NCBI GenBank assembly: GCA_033439685.1
Contig: JAUEDM010000001.1
Coordinates: 5,146,001 to 5,210,000, forward strand
Source: Apodospora peruviana
Lineage: Eukaryota > Ascomycota > Sordariomycetes > Sordariales > Lasiosphaeriaceae
Direction of reading: 5' to 3'
DNA: 64,000 nucleotides
The notes beneath the pieces were generated by a model. That model searched no databases and had not been told where the DNA came from. It saw only the letters and a list, made by a program, of their open reading frames with translations. Made by a program: the position numbers and the translations under genes. How positions within the stretch are numbered: the first letter of the stretch is position 1; every line of letters starts with the position of its first letter. Positions 44,447 through 55,811 of this stretch are shown here, piece by piece.

Positions 44447-47029
44447 ATGCCTATCACTCGGCTCCCCGAGGAATCCGTCTCCGAACTGGGCTCAACTCTC
44501 GCGATTGCCACGCCGGTGGCATTGGTCAAGGAGCTAATAGACAATGCCATTGACGCCGGTGCCACTTTCGTCGATGTACTGGTCTCTGCCAATACACTGG
44601 ACAGGATTAAGGTCAGAGACAACGGTCATGGCATTTGCCCCGATGATTTCGACGCGCTTGGCCGTTCAGGATACACCAGCAAGATTAGGTCATTCGAAGA
44701 GATCAGTACCTTAGGAGGAAGCAGCCTTGGATTTCGCGGAGTCGCATTGGCCAGCGCCGGAGCTGTTGCAGAGGTCTCACTCATCACCAGAACGGCAAAG
44801 GACTCGGTTGCGAGAACCCTCTGTCTCTCCGATCAAGAAAGCCGCGCAAAACCTGGATGCTGCTCGGCTCCTGTTGGCACCACAGTATTTGTGACTAGGT
44901 TATTCTCTCGCTTTCCAGTCAGGTTGAAGCATACGATCAAGGATGCGCCCGCGAATCTTCTCAGGATGAGAGAGCTCCTGCAGTCTTACGCTCTTGCAAG
45001 GCCTCGGATTAAGTTCCAGTTCAGGATCTTCAAGGACGACAAGACATCCTTATCTTACTCACCTTCGCCACACGCCGACATCAAGGATACTGCTATACAG
45101 CTATTTGGCCCGGACCTTGCATCCAACTGCATGCCAAAAATCTTCGGCAGCAGAGAACACAACGACACTCATACTCATAAACATGGAGAGACCACTTCTT
45201 TGGTATTCGAAGCATTCCTGCCAAAACCCGACGCGGATATAACCAATATTTCCAGAGGGGCTTTCTTCTCTGTGGATTCACGCCCAGTTTCATCTACCCG
45301 GAAGATTTTCAGGAAACTGTATTCATCTTTCAAGGCACACCTTGCTCGATCCATCTTAGTCCTTGGCTCAATCGAGAAGACCCCGAAGACTCCATTTATT
45401 CAGCTCAATATCAAATGTGCACCCGGCAGCTATGACCCAAATGTCGAACCATCAAAGGACGATGTACTCTTCCGCGACGAGAAGTATATACTCAATCAAT
45501 TCGAAATATTCCTTGATTCAGTCTATCCTATTCCCCGGGTTCCCCTCTTCAGGAATCAGACGGCAATGCCGACATTGTTAAGCATTGAGATCTCCCCAGG
45601 TGGTTTCCCAGGGGACTTCTCAGATGACCAAGCTGGAGATACTCGCCCCCCAGCGCAAAACGAAAACGATATTTCAAACACCCGACATCATGCACACAGT
45701 CCTTTTCCTGTAGCCAACATTCGCGTTGTCAACCATGTCGGACCTGCCACCGAGACGCCGGTATCACGCACTGGAGGACATCGAGGCAGCTCGAGTATGG
45801 CATGGACCGTGGACATGTCAGCAGGCGTTGTCTGTGAAAGTGACGATGATGACCTCGATCTTCCGTCAAGAACTGGGCCTATGCTTGTGGACGGCAGTAT
45901 ATTCCATGATCTCGATGAAGCCAGCACTGGCGATCATTTGGAAGGGTTGAACCCCTGGTCCATTGCCAAGTTGGCTGCAAAACGCGGGCCGGCTCACCCC
46001 TGTTTTCCTGTATCAGACGACTTCACCCATGTCAGCTCTCAACGGCCACCATCCCATGCTGCGAGTTGGGGTGCGTACAATGAAGACATACAGGCAAATC
46101 AGAGACGACAGCCACCACCAAGCCAACAATCTATACATCCAAGATTAAACAATGATGACACTGGAGGAGCATACCGCAAACCAGTTCCATCCTCACTTGG
46201 TCATACAAATCCTGCAGGCCAGCAGACTCGGAATCAACATAGTCAAGGATATCGAAAACCCTTACCATCGTCTTCTGGCGTTGGTGACCATGACAACCGA
46301 CTGGATATGGTATATTTGAGTCCATCAGACGACGGGGACTCGCTTGGGATGATCCAGACAAAGATTCCATTCGGGGAACACTGGACCGAGCAACAACTAC
46401 CCAAGAGTGGTAATAATCGACATTATCCAACTTCGACTTATTCTGCGCCAGCACGTCACCGAGGCAACGGAGAGGGTGAAGATCCCACGATGTCAAACAG
46501 AGCCAGTGTGCCAAAGAGACCTACCAACTGGCCTTTGCTGTCTTGGGATACGGTTTGGGAGCTGGAGAGGTCGCTCATTGGTGATTTCCCTTTTCGAAAT
46601 GCAGGTAACTCGAGACCTCGGTCTGATGCCGGCCCAAGGGACTACAGGCTAGCAACTAAGACAGATGGAATCCCCGAACAAGAGGAGACTCCAGCACCCC
46701 TACCGACCGAAGACTCAAGAGCATATCTGATCAAGAGACAGCGATACATCAGTAATAACCCGATGAAGAGGGCTCGACGTCTCAAGACGGACCTTCTACC
46801 CCTGGAGACTACTCCACGGGGGTTTGAGACCCAAACACTTGTACTGACAACAACTATTGATCCGCTCGCATTGATGCAGTGGATGACGAAGGCAGCGCGA
46901 TTCGATGCGTACTTGGCAGACGGTGATCTTGAATTCGGGCTTACTCCCGACCTCAGAGAAGATGAGGTAAATGCGCTCATGAGCCGGATGAGGGCTCTGC
47001 AGAACGAAGACGCTGGAAGTACTTCTTAG
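44447..47029 (+). CDS. MLH2: MutL-family DNA mismatch repair protein, MLH2-like
   Basis: MutL homologues are GHKL ATPases that act with MutS proteins in mismatch repair and meiotic recombination. An intronless frame of 860 residues starts at MPITRLPEESVSELGS, the pattern of yeast Mlh2 and its Pezizomycotina relatives rather than of MLH1, PMS1 or MLH3. The ATPase motifs are ALVKELIDNAIDAGA (general base Glu and Mg-binding Asn retained), VRDNGHGI and TSKIRSFEEISTLGG. The usual GFRGEAL reads GFRGVAL here. The transducer domain follows with VGTTVFVTRLFSRFPVR and FSVDSRPVSSTRKIFRKLY. Residues about 420-760 are disordered, and the C-terminal 60 residues are helical. I see no DQHAxxExxxxE endonuclease motif, consistent with the non-nuclease MLH2/human PMS1 class. 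The 44447 ATG is chosen because the family sequence begins there. Confidence 0.88.
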   Translation: MPITRLPEESVSELGSTLAIATPVALVKELIDNAIDAGATFVDVLVSANTLDRIKVRDNGHGICPDDFDALGRSGYTSKIRSFEEISTLGGSSLGFRGVALASAGAVAEVSLITRTAKDSVARTLCLSDQESRAKPGCCSAPVGTTVFVTRLFSRFPVRLKHTIKDAPANLLRMRELLQSYALARPRIKFQFRIFKDDKTSLSYSPSPHADIKDTAIQLFGPDLASNCMPKIFGSREHNDTHTHKHGETTSLVFEAFLPKPDADITNISRGAFFSVDSRPVSSTRKIFRKLYSSFKAHLARSILVLGSIEKTPKTPFIQLNIKCAPGSYDPNVEPSKDDVLFRDEKYILNQFEIFLDSVYPIPRVPLFRNQTAMPTLLSIEISPGGFPGDFSDDQAGDTRPPAQNENDISNTRHHAHSPFPVANIRVVNHVGPATETPVSRTGGHRGSSSMAWTVDMSAGVVCESDDDDLDLPSRTGPMLVDGSIFHDLDEASTGDHLEGLNPWSIAKLAAKRGPAHPCFPVSDDFTHVSSQRPPSHAASWGAYNEDIQANQRRQPPPSQQSIHPRLNNDDTGGAYRKPVPSSLGHTNPAGQQTRNQHSQGYRKPLPSSSGVGDHDNRLDMVYLSPSDDGDSLGMIQTKIPFGEHWTEQQLPKSGNNRHYPTSTYSAPARHRGNGEGEDPTMSNRASVPKRPTNWPLLSWDTVWELERSLIGDFPFRNAGNSRPRSDAGPRDYRLATKTDGIPEQEETPAPLPTEDSRAYLIKRQRYISNNPMKRARRLKTDLLPLETTPRGFETQTLVLTTTIDPLALMQWMTKAARFDAYLADGDLEFGLTPDLREDEVNALMSRMRALQNEDAGSTS

Positions 47030-48906
47030 TACATGTAATAACATACCACAGGCAGTGCTTCCACACATTATCAGGACCAAGTGAAATGAGGCTGGCTGCA
47101 ACCGTAATTGACATATATTCGAAGACACCGGGGGACTTCCTCCAGTCAAACTCGAATGATGACTTAGCAAAATGGCTTTCGTGCTTCATTGCAATGAAGA
47201 AGTCGTGGTAATGAAATGAGCACTTGTATTCGGAGAACTAAATAATAGTACCTGGTATTGAAAGCCGTATATAATGGGAGTATAGTGTATCATGGGATGT
47301 AGCTGGTGTTATACGTAGCTGTAGTACTTGATGTTTGTGCGTATGTATTATCGATGCCAACGTTCCATCAGAAACGCCGGCCCAGGTTCGAAGTTGAAGC
47401 CAGTACCTTAGTTAATCCAATGGGCAAGATTGTTACCAGCCTCGGAGACCTCCGAGGGTCTCTACAACCGACTCTGAACTGTCAAAGGAACTGACAAGCT
47501 TCGATCATTGAGTTAGTGACAGGTCCACCGGAGAATATTAGGCTTGCTATCGGAGAACTGATACGATGTTCTCGAGTAACACGAAGTGAAGGCGAATCGT
47601 AGTAAACTGTAAGGGGGAAGCCGGCCGGAGTATAGACTATAAACATGGATTCTCTTTAACAGCTGTCGGGAATCTTGGAATATTCAGCCTTTGACCAAGA
47701 AACGGAGGTTGAATGCATTTAGAAGACGTCACCTCTTCATATTTAATCGAATTACATCTAGAGACCCAGAAGATCACGGTTACAATGGTGTTTATAAGTT
47801 CAAGTCTCGGTATTTGTGAAATATCCCTGAACGATACGGGTTACCTAGGTACCAATGTACCTTCTGCACCTGTCAAATAGCATAGCCACCTCTTTTGAGG
47901 GATCAGGGCCGGTTGCTCAAAATAGACCAAACCTGCAGGTTTCCACGAAAGACCACTAGTTCTCGTATACGGCCTGTTGAGAAGAAAATATCGGGGCTTG
48001 ACGCATTCGAGTAACAATGGTATGTTTTTTTACCGTAGGTTGACTGTAGGTTCCTCGGGTTATATCATGTTAATATTCATGCAAGAGAATGAATCTGCTC
48101 GCTTGACGCTTTTGATTTATTGCACACCTTTAGATTTCAAATATGTGATTGCTGTTTCTTTTTGGGTCTGGCCAGTCGGAGGATATTCCTTCCATTTCAT
48201 GTTGTGTGCACTGCCGCTGTTTCCTGTCCGGGGCCATTGCGCGAATACGGTTTATTGAACAGCTCAAGGACGTCATACTGTTACAGTACCAAAGAAAAGC
48301 GCCAGAAAACGTTAGCGGGATGTTTTACTGCCTATTTCAGCTTAGGGAACGGGAGTGACGCGGCTACACCAGTTTCAGGGATGAGTTGCTGTGGCCCTGC
48401 GAAACTACCTAGACATCCCCCCACCCACCCGCCTGCATCTTCAGGGAATCGATCCCATTCAATCCGCCCAGGCCTGCCAGGGTCGGGCAGTGACTTTGGC
48501 TACTGTCGCGCAACAACAATCGACGGTCCTCCCTCTTCCAGCTTGTCTCCATCCTTTCCACACTTTACGCCGCCAGCACCACTACCAGCAACAGCACCAT
48601 TTCGCCAAATACGCACTGCAATCTCTAGCTCCTGGTGCTGCTGCTGTTCAAGATGCGTGGTATGTAGGTTGACCTGTGGACTGGCCGTTATTCTCCTCCC
48701 CAAGCCGTGAGCCACCTGCCGTCCCGTCAACCATGCGAATAGTCCACGACTGCGATTTTAACGACGACGACTGCCGAGCCACGTCTGCCTCCAGATCCGG
48801 TCAACGATACCATCACGTCCCTCGTCGCGGTTGCCATTATGGGGCCCAAGACCCAGCAGATACACATTCACATGCACATGCGAAGCCGGCCACCAACGCT
48901 ACCAAG
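47030..48906. other. Intergenic region with the promoter and leader of the Flc-like gene
   Basis: About 1.9 kb. The left half (47.0-48.2 kb) is AT-richer than average and contains one GTTACCTAGGTACC motif near 47841. The right part from about 48.4 kb is pyrimidine-rich and likely 5' UTR of the next gene; the open frame of that gene extends back to 48676 with an in-frame ATG at 48733. I find no other gene. Confidence 0.45.
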
Positions 48907-51900
48907 ATGAGTGACGCTCGCCATGCCCCATTCGCCCCGTCAGATTTCCTCCCGGCTCGACGCTCTCGTTCACCCGTGTCCCTCGCTCCGGGCATGGCGC
49001 TCCTTCTCGTGTTGGGCGTACTCTGCCAACCCGCAGCCGCCGCCTTCGTCACCTGGGAAAACTGCTTGCCTGAGTCGTACATCAACAATGATCCAAAACC
49101 TCTGCAATGGGAGCCCTATAAGGTCGATGCCTCGTTCAATACGACCGATCCCAAGCATACACTTCGCGTGATCATGTGGGGAAACGTGACGGGCTCTTCG
49201 ACGAATGTCACGCTGCCGCCTGCGAACAGTTCTCACTGGGCCGATCCGACCAAACTCGATGGAAAGATCCTGAACGAGCCCGAGCCCAATGTACCGAACC
49301 CGAAGCTCACGACGCTCCATAGCAAAGTCGAATTCCTCACATATGAGCCCTGGAGCGAGAATACAAACTTCTGCGACGAATCGCTGGGAAATGCGTCTTG
49401 CCCTCTCGCCCCTGTCTTCAATGCAAATACGAGGTAGGTCGAGCCGCCATCCTACTTGCCCCTTTCCCAGCAGACATACAGACACACCCCGTCCAATCTT
49501 GTGGACACTGACATGATATAAACCGCAGTTTACTACCGTACACCCTTCCATTCGTGTCCATGAGCAATGACTTCCACTCATCGTATGCATTTGCCTCATT
49601 CTCCGCCACCTTCCTGATTATCTACGGCGATTCGAAACCCACCAACATCGGCTGCGTCTCGGCAACAGTTACGCCTGACCTGGGGAGCCTGGCCTGGATG
49701 CTCAAGTTCTTGCCCCTGATTGTCCTGCTCTTTGTCGGCGCGGCTACTGTTTTCGCCGGTATTTTTAGCCCCTGGGGGACTACAGATATTCTCCACTGGT
49801 CCTCCAACTACGGCCGCGACCCTGACCTGCTTCGTCTGGTCACTCCTGGGTTCGGGGACTGTCTGCAGTATATCCAGTTTGTCGCCCTAACCGGCGGCTT
49901 GACCCTCAACTATCCTGGGTTCTACCAGCCAATGATTAGCCAGGTGTCGTGGTCGACCTTGATGTTTAACCACAGCTTCGTGAGCAAGGCTCCGGGCTGG
50001 ATCAGTATCAGGGATGGCATCTATGTTACCGACGGCGCCTACGGCCTACAAGACCTGGCGCAGCTGGTAGGGATGGGGCATGTTGAAGACATATGGGCCG
50101 GCATGATGGTATGGCTTATGGTCATTATCGCTGCCATGTTTGTCCTCGTCCAGATGGGCTTCATGGCCCAGTTTATCCACCGGCTCATCACAAAGATCCC
50201 AGAGGAAGACCTCCGGGCCAAGAATATACCCTTCACACTAGGCAACATGATCAGGATCGTCTTCAACTACTTTCTCCTCCCGATTGTAGCCTTGTCAACA
50301 TTTCAGCTCGTTGTCGCCAGCAATTCGCCAGTCTACACGGTTATCTTGTCCGTTGCCACCTTGATATTGATCATCGGGTTTGCTGCTTGGCTCCTTTACC
50401 TCATCGCGACAACAAAGCCGCGTGCGTTCTTGTTTGATGACTTACCCACAGTCCTCCTCTACGGGCCACTATACAACACATACTCGGACGAAGCGGCAGC
50501 CTTCGCACTGGTCCCGGTTTCCCTTACATTCCTCCGCGGAATCGCTGTTGGGGCTGTCCAGCCGGTGGGTGTCGCCCAGCTCGTACTTCTCGCTATCTGC
50601 GAGATAATCCACATACTAACACTACACGCCTTCCGGCCGTTCCACTCACCCACGTCGATGAACGCCTACCATACACTATTTTCGGCCCTTCGCCTCATCA
50701 CCGTCCTCCTTATGGTGGCATTTATTCCATCACTTGGCGTTACAGAAGGCCCAAAGGGTTGGATAGGCTACGCCATCCTTGTTATCCACGCGGGTGTGCT
50801 TGTGCTGGGCTTCTTACTGAACGCAATACAGACTATTGTTGAAGTTGTGGCGAGGATGCTTGGAGCTGGTGGTGATGATATCCGCGGTCAGTCAAGGGGT
50901 GGTCTGTCCAAAATCTTTGGCATGCGACAGCTATCCCGACGAATGTCCCGACGGGAGAATGGCCCTTCTAGACAAAGCCAGCTATCTAGCTCTGCAATGA
51001 TTGACGCCGAGGAAGCCTCAAAGGCAGGATACGTCATGCAAGGTGGCCGTATTAGAAGCGAGTCAGCCGGGAGTATGGGTGTTCTGCTTAACCATCGCCA
51101 GAGAAGCTCCTCTGGGTTAGATAACCTTAGTCTCGACGCACCTGCAGCGAGCTGCTTCACGCCGACCACACCGGGAGATGCTAGCACGTTCTCATTTCTT
51201 CCATCTCCCAGCCAACCTCGGCAGCCGAATGCTCTCGCCATCCAAGGTGCCGATCCTTACTATCGGCCACCGAGACAGCGACGACAAACAATTGAAACCT
51301 CGGCTTCTCCTGCCGTGAAGACTCATGATGGGTCGTGGGTGAGTAGCGAATGGCCCCAGAAACGGCTCAGCCAGGTGGGCGGAGGGCCGTTCAATGACCC
51401 CCTGGAGTTGGATACACAAATTTCGAGAAGCGCCACTCCGGTGCCTTACACACATTCGAACGTTCCATTCACGCCTCGCACAGACTACTCCACCCGCGAA
51501 GTCGACTTCTACTTTGGTATAAGAGGGCAGCGGCTGAACTCGGATGCGCCGGGTCGTAAGCTGGGAACTGGCCCGGCTGATCCAACTAGTCCCATGGCTT
51601 CGGCGGCGGGTTGGCTGAGGAATATATTTGGCGGCAAAAGCAAAGAGAAAGGAAAGGGCTTTGAGGTGGTTAGGAGCGCACGAATGCCGCCTGCCATGCG
51701 TGCAAGGGGAGGAGAATTCGACAATGAGGCCCCGCCAGACGGGATACCGGTAGCGATGGGGGTGTTGAGAAATGGGCCTATTGAATCTGATGACGAGGAG
51801 GAGAACCGCCAGGCAAAGCGTGCCCAGCCGACACAAGCCACAGCATCTGATGCACAACTGCTAGACGTGGAAGGAGAACCTCACGATGATGATTTAGAGG

Positions 51901-52385
51901 ATTTAGGACTTTCCAGACCCTCAGATCAGCCACCCGCGCTGAATCCTGACACCGACGGCGATATCGTCGTGCCGAGCGGAACACAGTCGGCCGTTCCACG
52001 ATATAATCTGCAGTCTGCCGAGGATGAGCAGCCAGGTGTCCCGTCCGTTCCCCGGAAGAGCTCAAAACGCACTCCTGACCATTCCCGCCACACGTCGGTC
52101 AATATAATGCCTCCTTCCCAACCCTCAAGTTCCTATGGACAAATCAATCTGGCCACCTCCAGCACAGCGCCATCTCGGCTTCCTTTTGAGCGCACAGCCT
52201 CACAAAAGAGGCTGTCGGGATCCACTGAGGATCTGAGCCAAATAGATCTCAGCGGGCCTTCTGGTTCGAGCGAGGACCGACCAACTAGTTATGGCTTTGT
52301 TCACCAGGGCAACATCGATAGAGTGGATCGGGACTCCGGAGACCTCCTGGGCAGTACTGCCGAAGTCATCGACGAAAGGCGATGA
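48907..52385 (+). CDS. TRP-like channel / Flc family membrane protein with ML-like domain
   Basis: Fungal Flc (flavin carrier)/Pkd2-like proteins act at the ER, Golgi or plasma membrane in calcium homeostasis and cell-wall integrity. Two exons, 48907-49433 and 49529-52385, give 1127 residues. The intron (49434-49528) has a GTAGGT donor and CGCAG acceptor. A signal peptide (MALLLVLGVLCQPAAA) begins at residue 30, so initiation at 48994 is also possible; an in-frame ATG at 48733 would add 58 residues. The ML-like lipid-binding domain follows (FVTWENCLPESYINN, ending before LPYTLPFVSMSND), with several N-glycosylation sequons. About nine membrane spans lie between residues 230 and 640, for example FLPLIVLLFVGAATVFAGIF and YAILVIHAGVLVLGFLLNA, including the TRP motif region FNYFLLPIVALSTFQL. 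The last 480 residues are Ser/Pro-rich, hydrophilic and probably cytosolic. Confidence 0.9.
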
Positions 52386-52917
52386 TCAATCCTAGACTCT
52401 CCTTGGGTCGCTTTTTTGTCTGGTCTTTCCTCACCATTTTCAGTCTCATGTTTTCTTTGTTTCTTGCCTATTATTACCCACGGTATGTATTGGTTTAATC
52501 TGAAGTTAGCGACGGCGTATAAAAGTGGAATAGCATGTCAGGGTCGGTCCTCGTCTCTATATCACTCTTGGCTAGGGATTTTTACACTTATGTATGGGCA
52601 GGCAACTAAACCACTATTACGGGGCCGAGGCGCAACAGAGAGGGCAAGTTTTGGAACGAGGGCCAGCCACTGTAAATCATGCAAGCATATTGCAATTTGT
52701 TTATGTTGGCTGGTGAACATCGTAATTTCAAGTGCATCCGTAGTATATGATGTTGATATTATGTGATCATTAACCTGATCCTTAAGCGTACGCGGAGTGT
52801 GCCCGATTATTCTCACACCAGGAGTGCTTCCCTGGATGGTTTCTTCAATAGATGCGAGGATCTGCCTTCGTACCAGGGCGACTATCTTGGCTAAGATGTC
52901 AAGTAAGGTCGGCTGTA
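52386..52917. other. Convergent intergenic region
   Basis: 3' flanks of the Flc-like gene and of the GNAT gene remnant. No gene recognised. Confidence 0.4.
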
Positions 52918-53668
52918 TCATACAGACGCCAGCGGGAGAAAGAGAGCGAGCCAAGTAGCATCCTGGTACACCGGTGGTCCTCCCTCGACGGAAATGGGGG
53001 TATAACCGTATCGCTTGTACAGCGCCAGAGCACCCGCGTTGCTGGGCTCAACTGCCACAGTCATCAGGCAGTCTCGGCCCTGGGCAACGGCGTGTTCCTT
53101 CCCCACCCCCGTCAGCTCGTTTAGGACGTGCCTGGCGATACCGCAACGACGCGCCTCCGGAGCGGTCCAGACTGCGTTGATTTCCCAATGTACAGGAGGT
53201 TGAGGCTCTTGATCATCGTTTTTTTTTTGCGAAAGCATCACCTCTGTGAAGACGGCTAACGGCAGCGAGCTGGGGAGCTGGGATGGGTCCAATCAGGGAG
53301 GCTGCGGACAGGATAATAGGATTGGTTTTGTTGTTACCGGCACTAGTGCTGTTGGCGACGGCGACAAAGGTGCTGACTATGGGGTTGAGGGCACGTTGTT
53401 TCCACTTTTTGTCGTCAAAGGCGACCTCTCGTGCGTAGTTTGAACCAAAGCTGGTGGTTGTTAGGTGTTGAGTGGAAGTGGTTGTGGGGTTTAAGGGTGA
53501 AGAGACGGAAGATGATAAATAGGGGTTCCGGTTCGGAACAATAAACATTGTGATGTCTCGCTTACATGACGGATCAGTTTTCAAAGCCCGGAGGCGAAAC
53601 GGCTTGTAGGTGGTCAGGTTAAAGGCGACTCCATCATCCTTCGGGATGATGTTGATATTGTAATCCAT
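52918..53668 (-). pseudogene. GNAT-family N-acetyltransferase gene with disrupted frame
   Basis: The sequence matches fungal GNAT proteins in three pieces. From 53668: MDYNINIIPKDD and YKPFRLRALKTDPS. From 53450: FGSNYAREVAFDDKKWKQR and LSAASLIGPI. From about 53218 down to 52918: WEINAVWTAPEARRCGIARH, which holds the acetyl-CoA pyrophosphate-binding RRxGxA, then LALYKRYGYTPI. An intron with GTAAGC donor and CCAG acceptor would span 53451-53565, but its 115 nt leave the second piece one base out of phase. A second shift is needed at a run of ten T on the plus strand (53219-53228; ten A in the coding sense); nine would join the frames. Two one-base problems suggest a decaying gene, but homopolymer sequencing error and a mis-set splice junction are real alternatives. 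Substrate is unknown. Confidence 0.7.
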
Positions 53669-54173
53669 CAGAAATGGCTTGCAAGGGACTTCAAAGGCAC
53701 TGCTACCATTATGGAGCAAGAAAATGCAAACGACCGCAAGTGGTCTTTAATACATACGTTCGGAGGAATATCTGGACCTGTCTTGCGGACTTCAACGGTC
53801 AGGTAAATCGGAGTATGTGACTCACCGACAGTTAGGAAAGAGTATAGATTCCGTACCAGTGTATGAGTCGCTCAGTTCAAAGCGAGGTCAATATTCTGCT
53901 CTGCTTGCTTGGAGGTATTTGGCATGCAGCGTTGCCATTCGGTTTAGCCTGATAAAGCAAGAGGCTTCAGCCTTTCAGCTTCAACGTCTGCTGCTTGTCA
54001 TCGAAAGAGAGAAAGCAATGGGTATCAAGTCGTAAACTTCATCACAGCAAGCCAACAAGATGATGCTCTATATGCATCAAAATCCACGCCGTAAACCTCC
54101 AAACTATCGTCTTGCGCCTCCTGCTGCCCGATTAGGTAGGTCCAGACGTGGAAACAGGAAGAAGAGTCGCAAT
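53669..54173. other. Intergenic region upstream of the GNAT remnant
   Basis: About 500 bases between two minus-strand genes. It should hold the GNAT promoter and the 3' UTR of the next gene. Nothing else is visible. Confidence 0.4.
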
Positions 54174-55066
54174 TCATAGAGCGTTCACAACCGCCAGTCC
54201 AGCAACACCGGCCGCCGCCATAGCTCCGTAACATGCCGCCGTCGGTCTTGCTGCTGCATTTCCGGTGCCGAAATAGAAGCCGCCCGCCGTCGTCGCCGAC
54301 AAAGTACACATACTCGGCTGCAAGCCACTGCAAGCCACACTTGACAAGCTATTACCTGTACACACATTTCAATCAGTTTTGTATCAGAATATGGAGTCTG
54401 CGAAGAACGTAATTGCGCATACATATACTAGTGGCACTTGCTGTTCCATAGTTGGCCTGGACACCACCCGTGACAGTGGTTCCTCCTCCGCCTGGGACCA
54501 CGATAGTCACTCCGAAGGCGCCGCCGCCAGCCTGCCCATCCAATTGCGATGTGCATGCGGCGTAGTTTGAGCTGCATTGGTCAACAGCTGCCGAACAGTC
54601 CCCGGGATTGGCGAAGTAGGTGGCGATGTATGGGAAGGAGAAGTAGGGGTTTGGCACGAAGGAGACGGCCGTTGCGCTCGGTGCTGGCGTCACAAAGGTT
54701 GCTGGTGCGGTGCCGGTGCAGACAGCGCTGTACGATAAACAAACTGTCAGCGTGTTGTTCAAGTAGACTTTAACTGGCAGTGCTAGCGGGTTTGACTCAC
54801 TTCGCCGGACAACAGGCCGGTTGATTGCTGGCATCGAGAGCACATCTCTGGCCGTTTTGACAGCACACGCCAGCAAAAGCAGCTCCTTGATTACCGCAGC
54901 TGTAGAAGTTTGCGATGCATCCTTGCCGTTTTGCGATTACCTGTGCGGTCTCAACAGGGCGAAAGGGTAGCTGGCTGGCGCATACAGACGACGCAGAAGC
55001 GATGACTAAAAGCACTACGGCCGAGGCCCTAAGGCTCCGGTACCATGGCCAAATATTCATTCTCAT
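54174..55066 (-). CDS. Secreted Cys-rich protein with predicted GPI anchor
   Basis: Three exons: 55066-54801, 54727-54429 and 54355-54174, giving about 248 residues. Introns are 54728-54800 (GTGAGT donor) and 54356-54428 (GTATAT donor; a GTATGC donor six bases later would add two residues). A basic start followed by SAVVLLVIASASSVCA is a signal peptide, and a KR site follows near residue 43. The domain CIANFYSCGNQGAAFAGVCC, then QRCALDASNQPACCP has eight cysteines in a spacing seen in fungal wall proteins. A second Cys-containing part (GDCSAAVDQCSSNYAACTSQ) is followed by a Gly/Thr-rich linker. The end is hydrophobic (AMAAAGVAGLAVVNAL) after small residues, which fits GPI attachment. Likely a cell-wall or plasma-membrane surface protein; no enzymatic motif is visible. 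Confidence 0.85.
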
Positions 55067-55811
55067 GCGGTTTTAGCGACTGAGTGCGTATGGTGTTTCC
55101 AACCTCGAGCTTGACCGAGACCAAGTTCCAATTGATGCTTCCGGCGCAGTATTATGGTCCGTCTAGCTCAACGCTCGCGTTTAAGGGTAATCCTTCGGAT
55201 GACAGGGAGACAACCAGACTGAGCAGTGCGATCGGACTCGGAGAATGCTGCAAAGCGATTGCAATATTGAAACTTCACAAATTCGTGGAATCTGCGCGGC
55301 AGAAGACGACGAACGACGATAACAACACCGAATACTATCAAAGTTCTCAGCGCTGCATTTCACCAACACCAAGTATATACAAAGAGGCGGAAATTCGGAG
55401 GATGGCGCAGCTGGTCGAGTGTTGAGCTGTTGAATGGAGTACTGCGGCAAAGACGGACGGGTTGATTGATTTCAGGGCTGGCTGGCGGGTCGGGCACTAG
55501 AGTGCGAATGGCTGAAGGATGATGGCTGGTGTCTGTCTGTATGCATCTCGGGCTGCATCTCGACCGCTGGACCAATCACAATGGGCCAACTCTGATGTCA
55601 TGGATGTGGTCGAGTCGGCCCAGCAACTTGCCATCCAGGCTGACCGGAGGAGGAGGCGGGGTAGCTGAAGGCGGCCAAGGAACTCGGTGCAGCTTTCACC
55701 ACGGTGACACCCCCAAATCACAACTACCTGACACACATGTGATATCGTCGATATGGGTTTCTCACGACGCAGTGACGGCAACACATAATTAATAGTAAAA
55801 TGCGAGAGAGC
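55067..55811. other. Intergenic region
   Basis: About 745 bases between two minus-strand genes. A 113-codon plus-strand frame (55084-55425) has no recognisable sequence and overlaps the likely promoter of the GPI protein gene; I do not call it. Confidence 0.4.

Noticed and set aside
47380..47400. GGTTCGAAG, resembling a tRNA B box
   Set aside because: No A box at the right distance and no cloverleaf or acceptor stem could be folded around it.
48120..48710. 196-codon plus-strand frame upstream of the Flc-like gene
   Set aside because: Sequence is Ser/Cys/Arg-rich and shadow-like, it overlaps the probable 5' leader, and no motif is visible.
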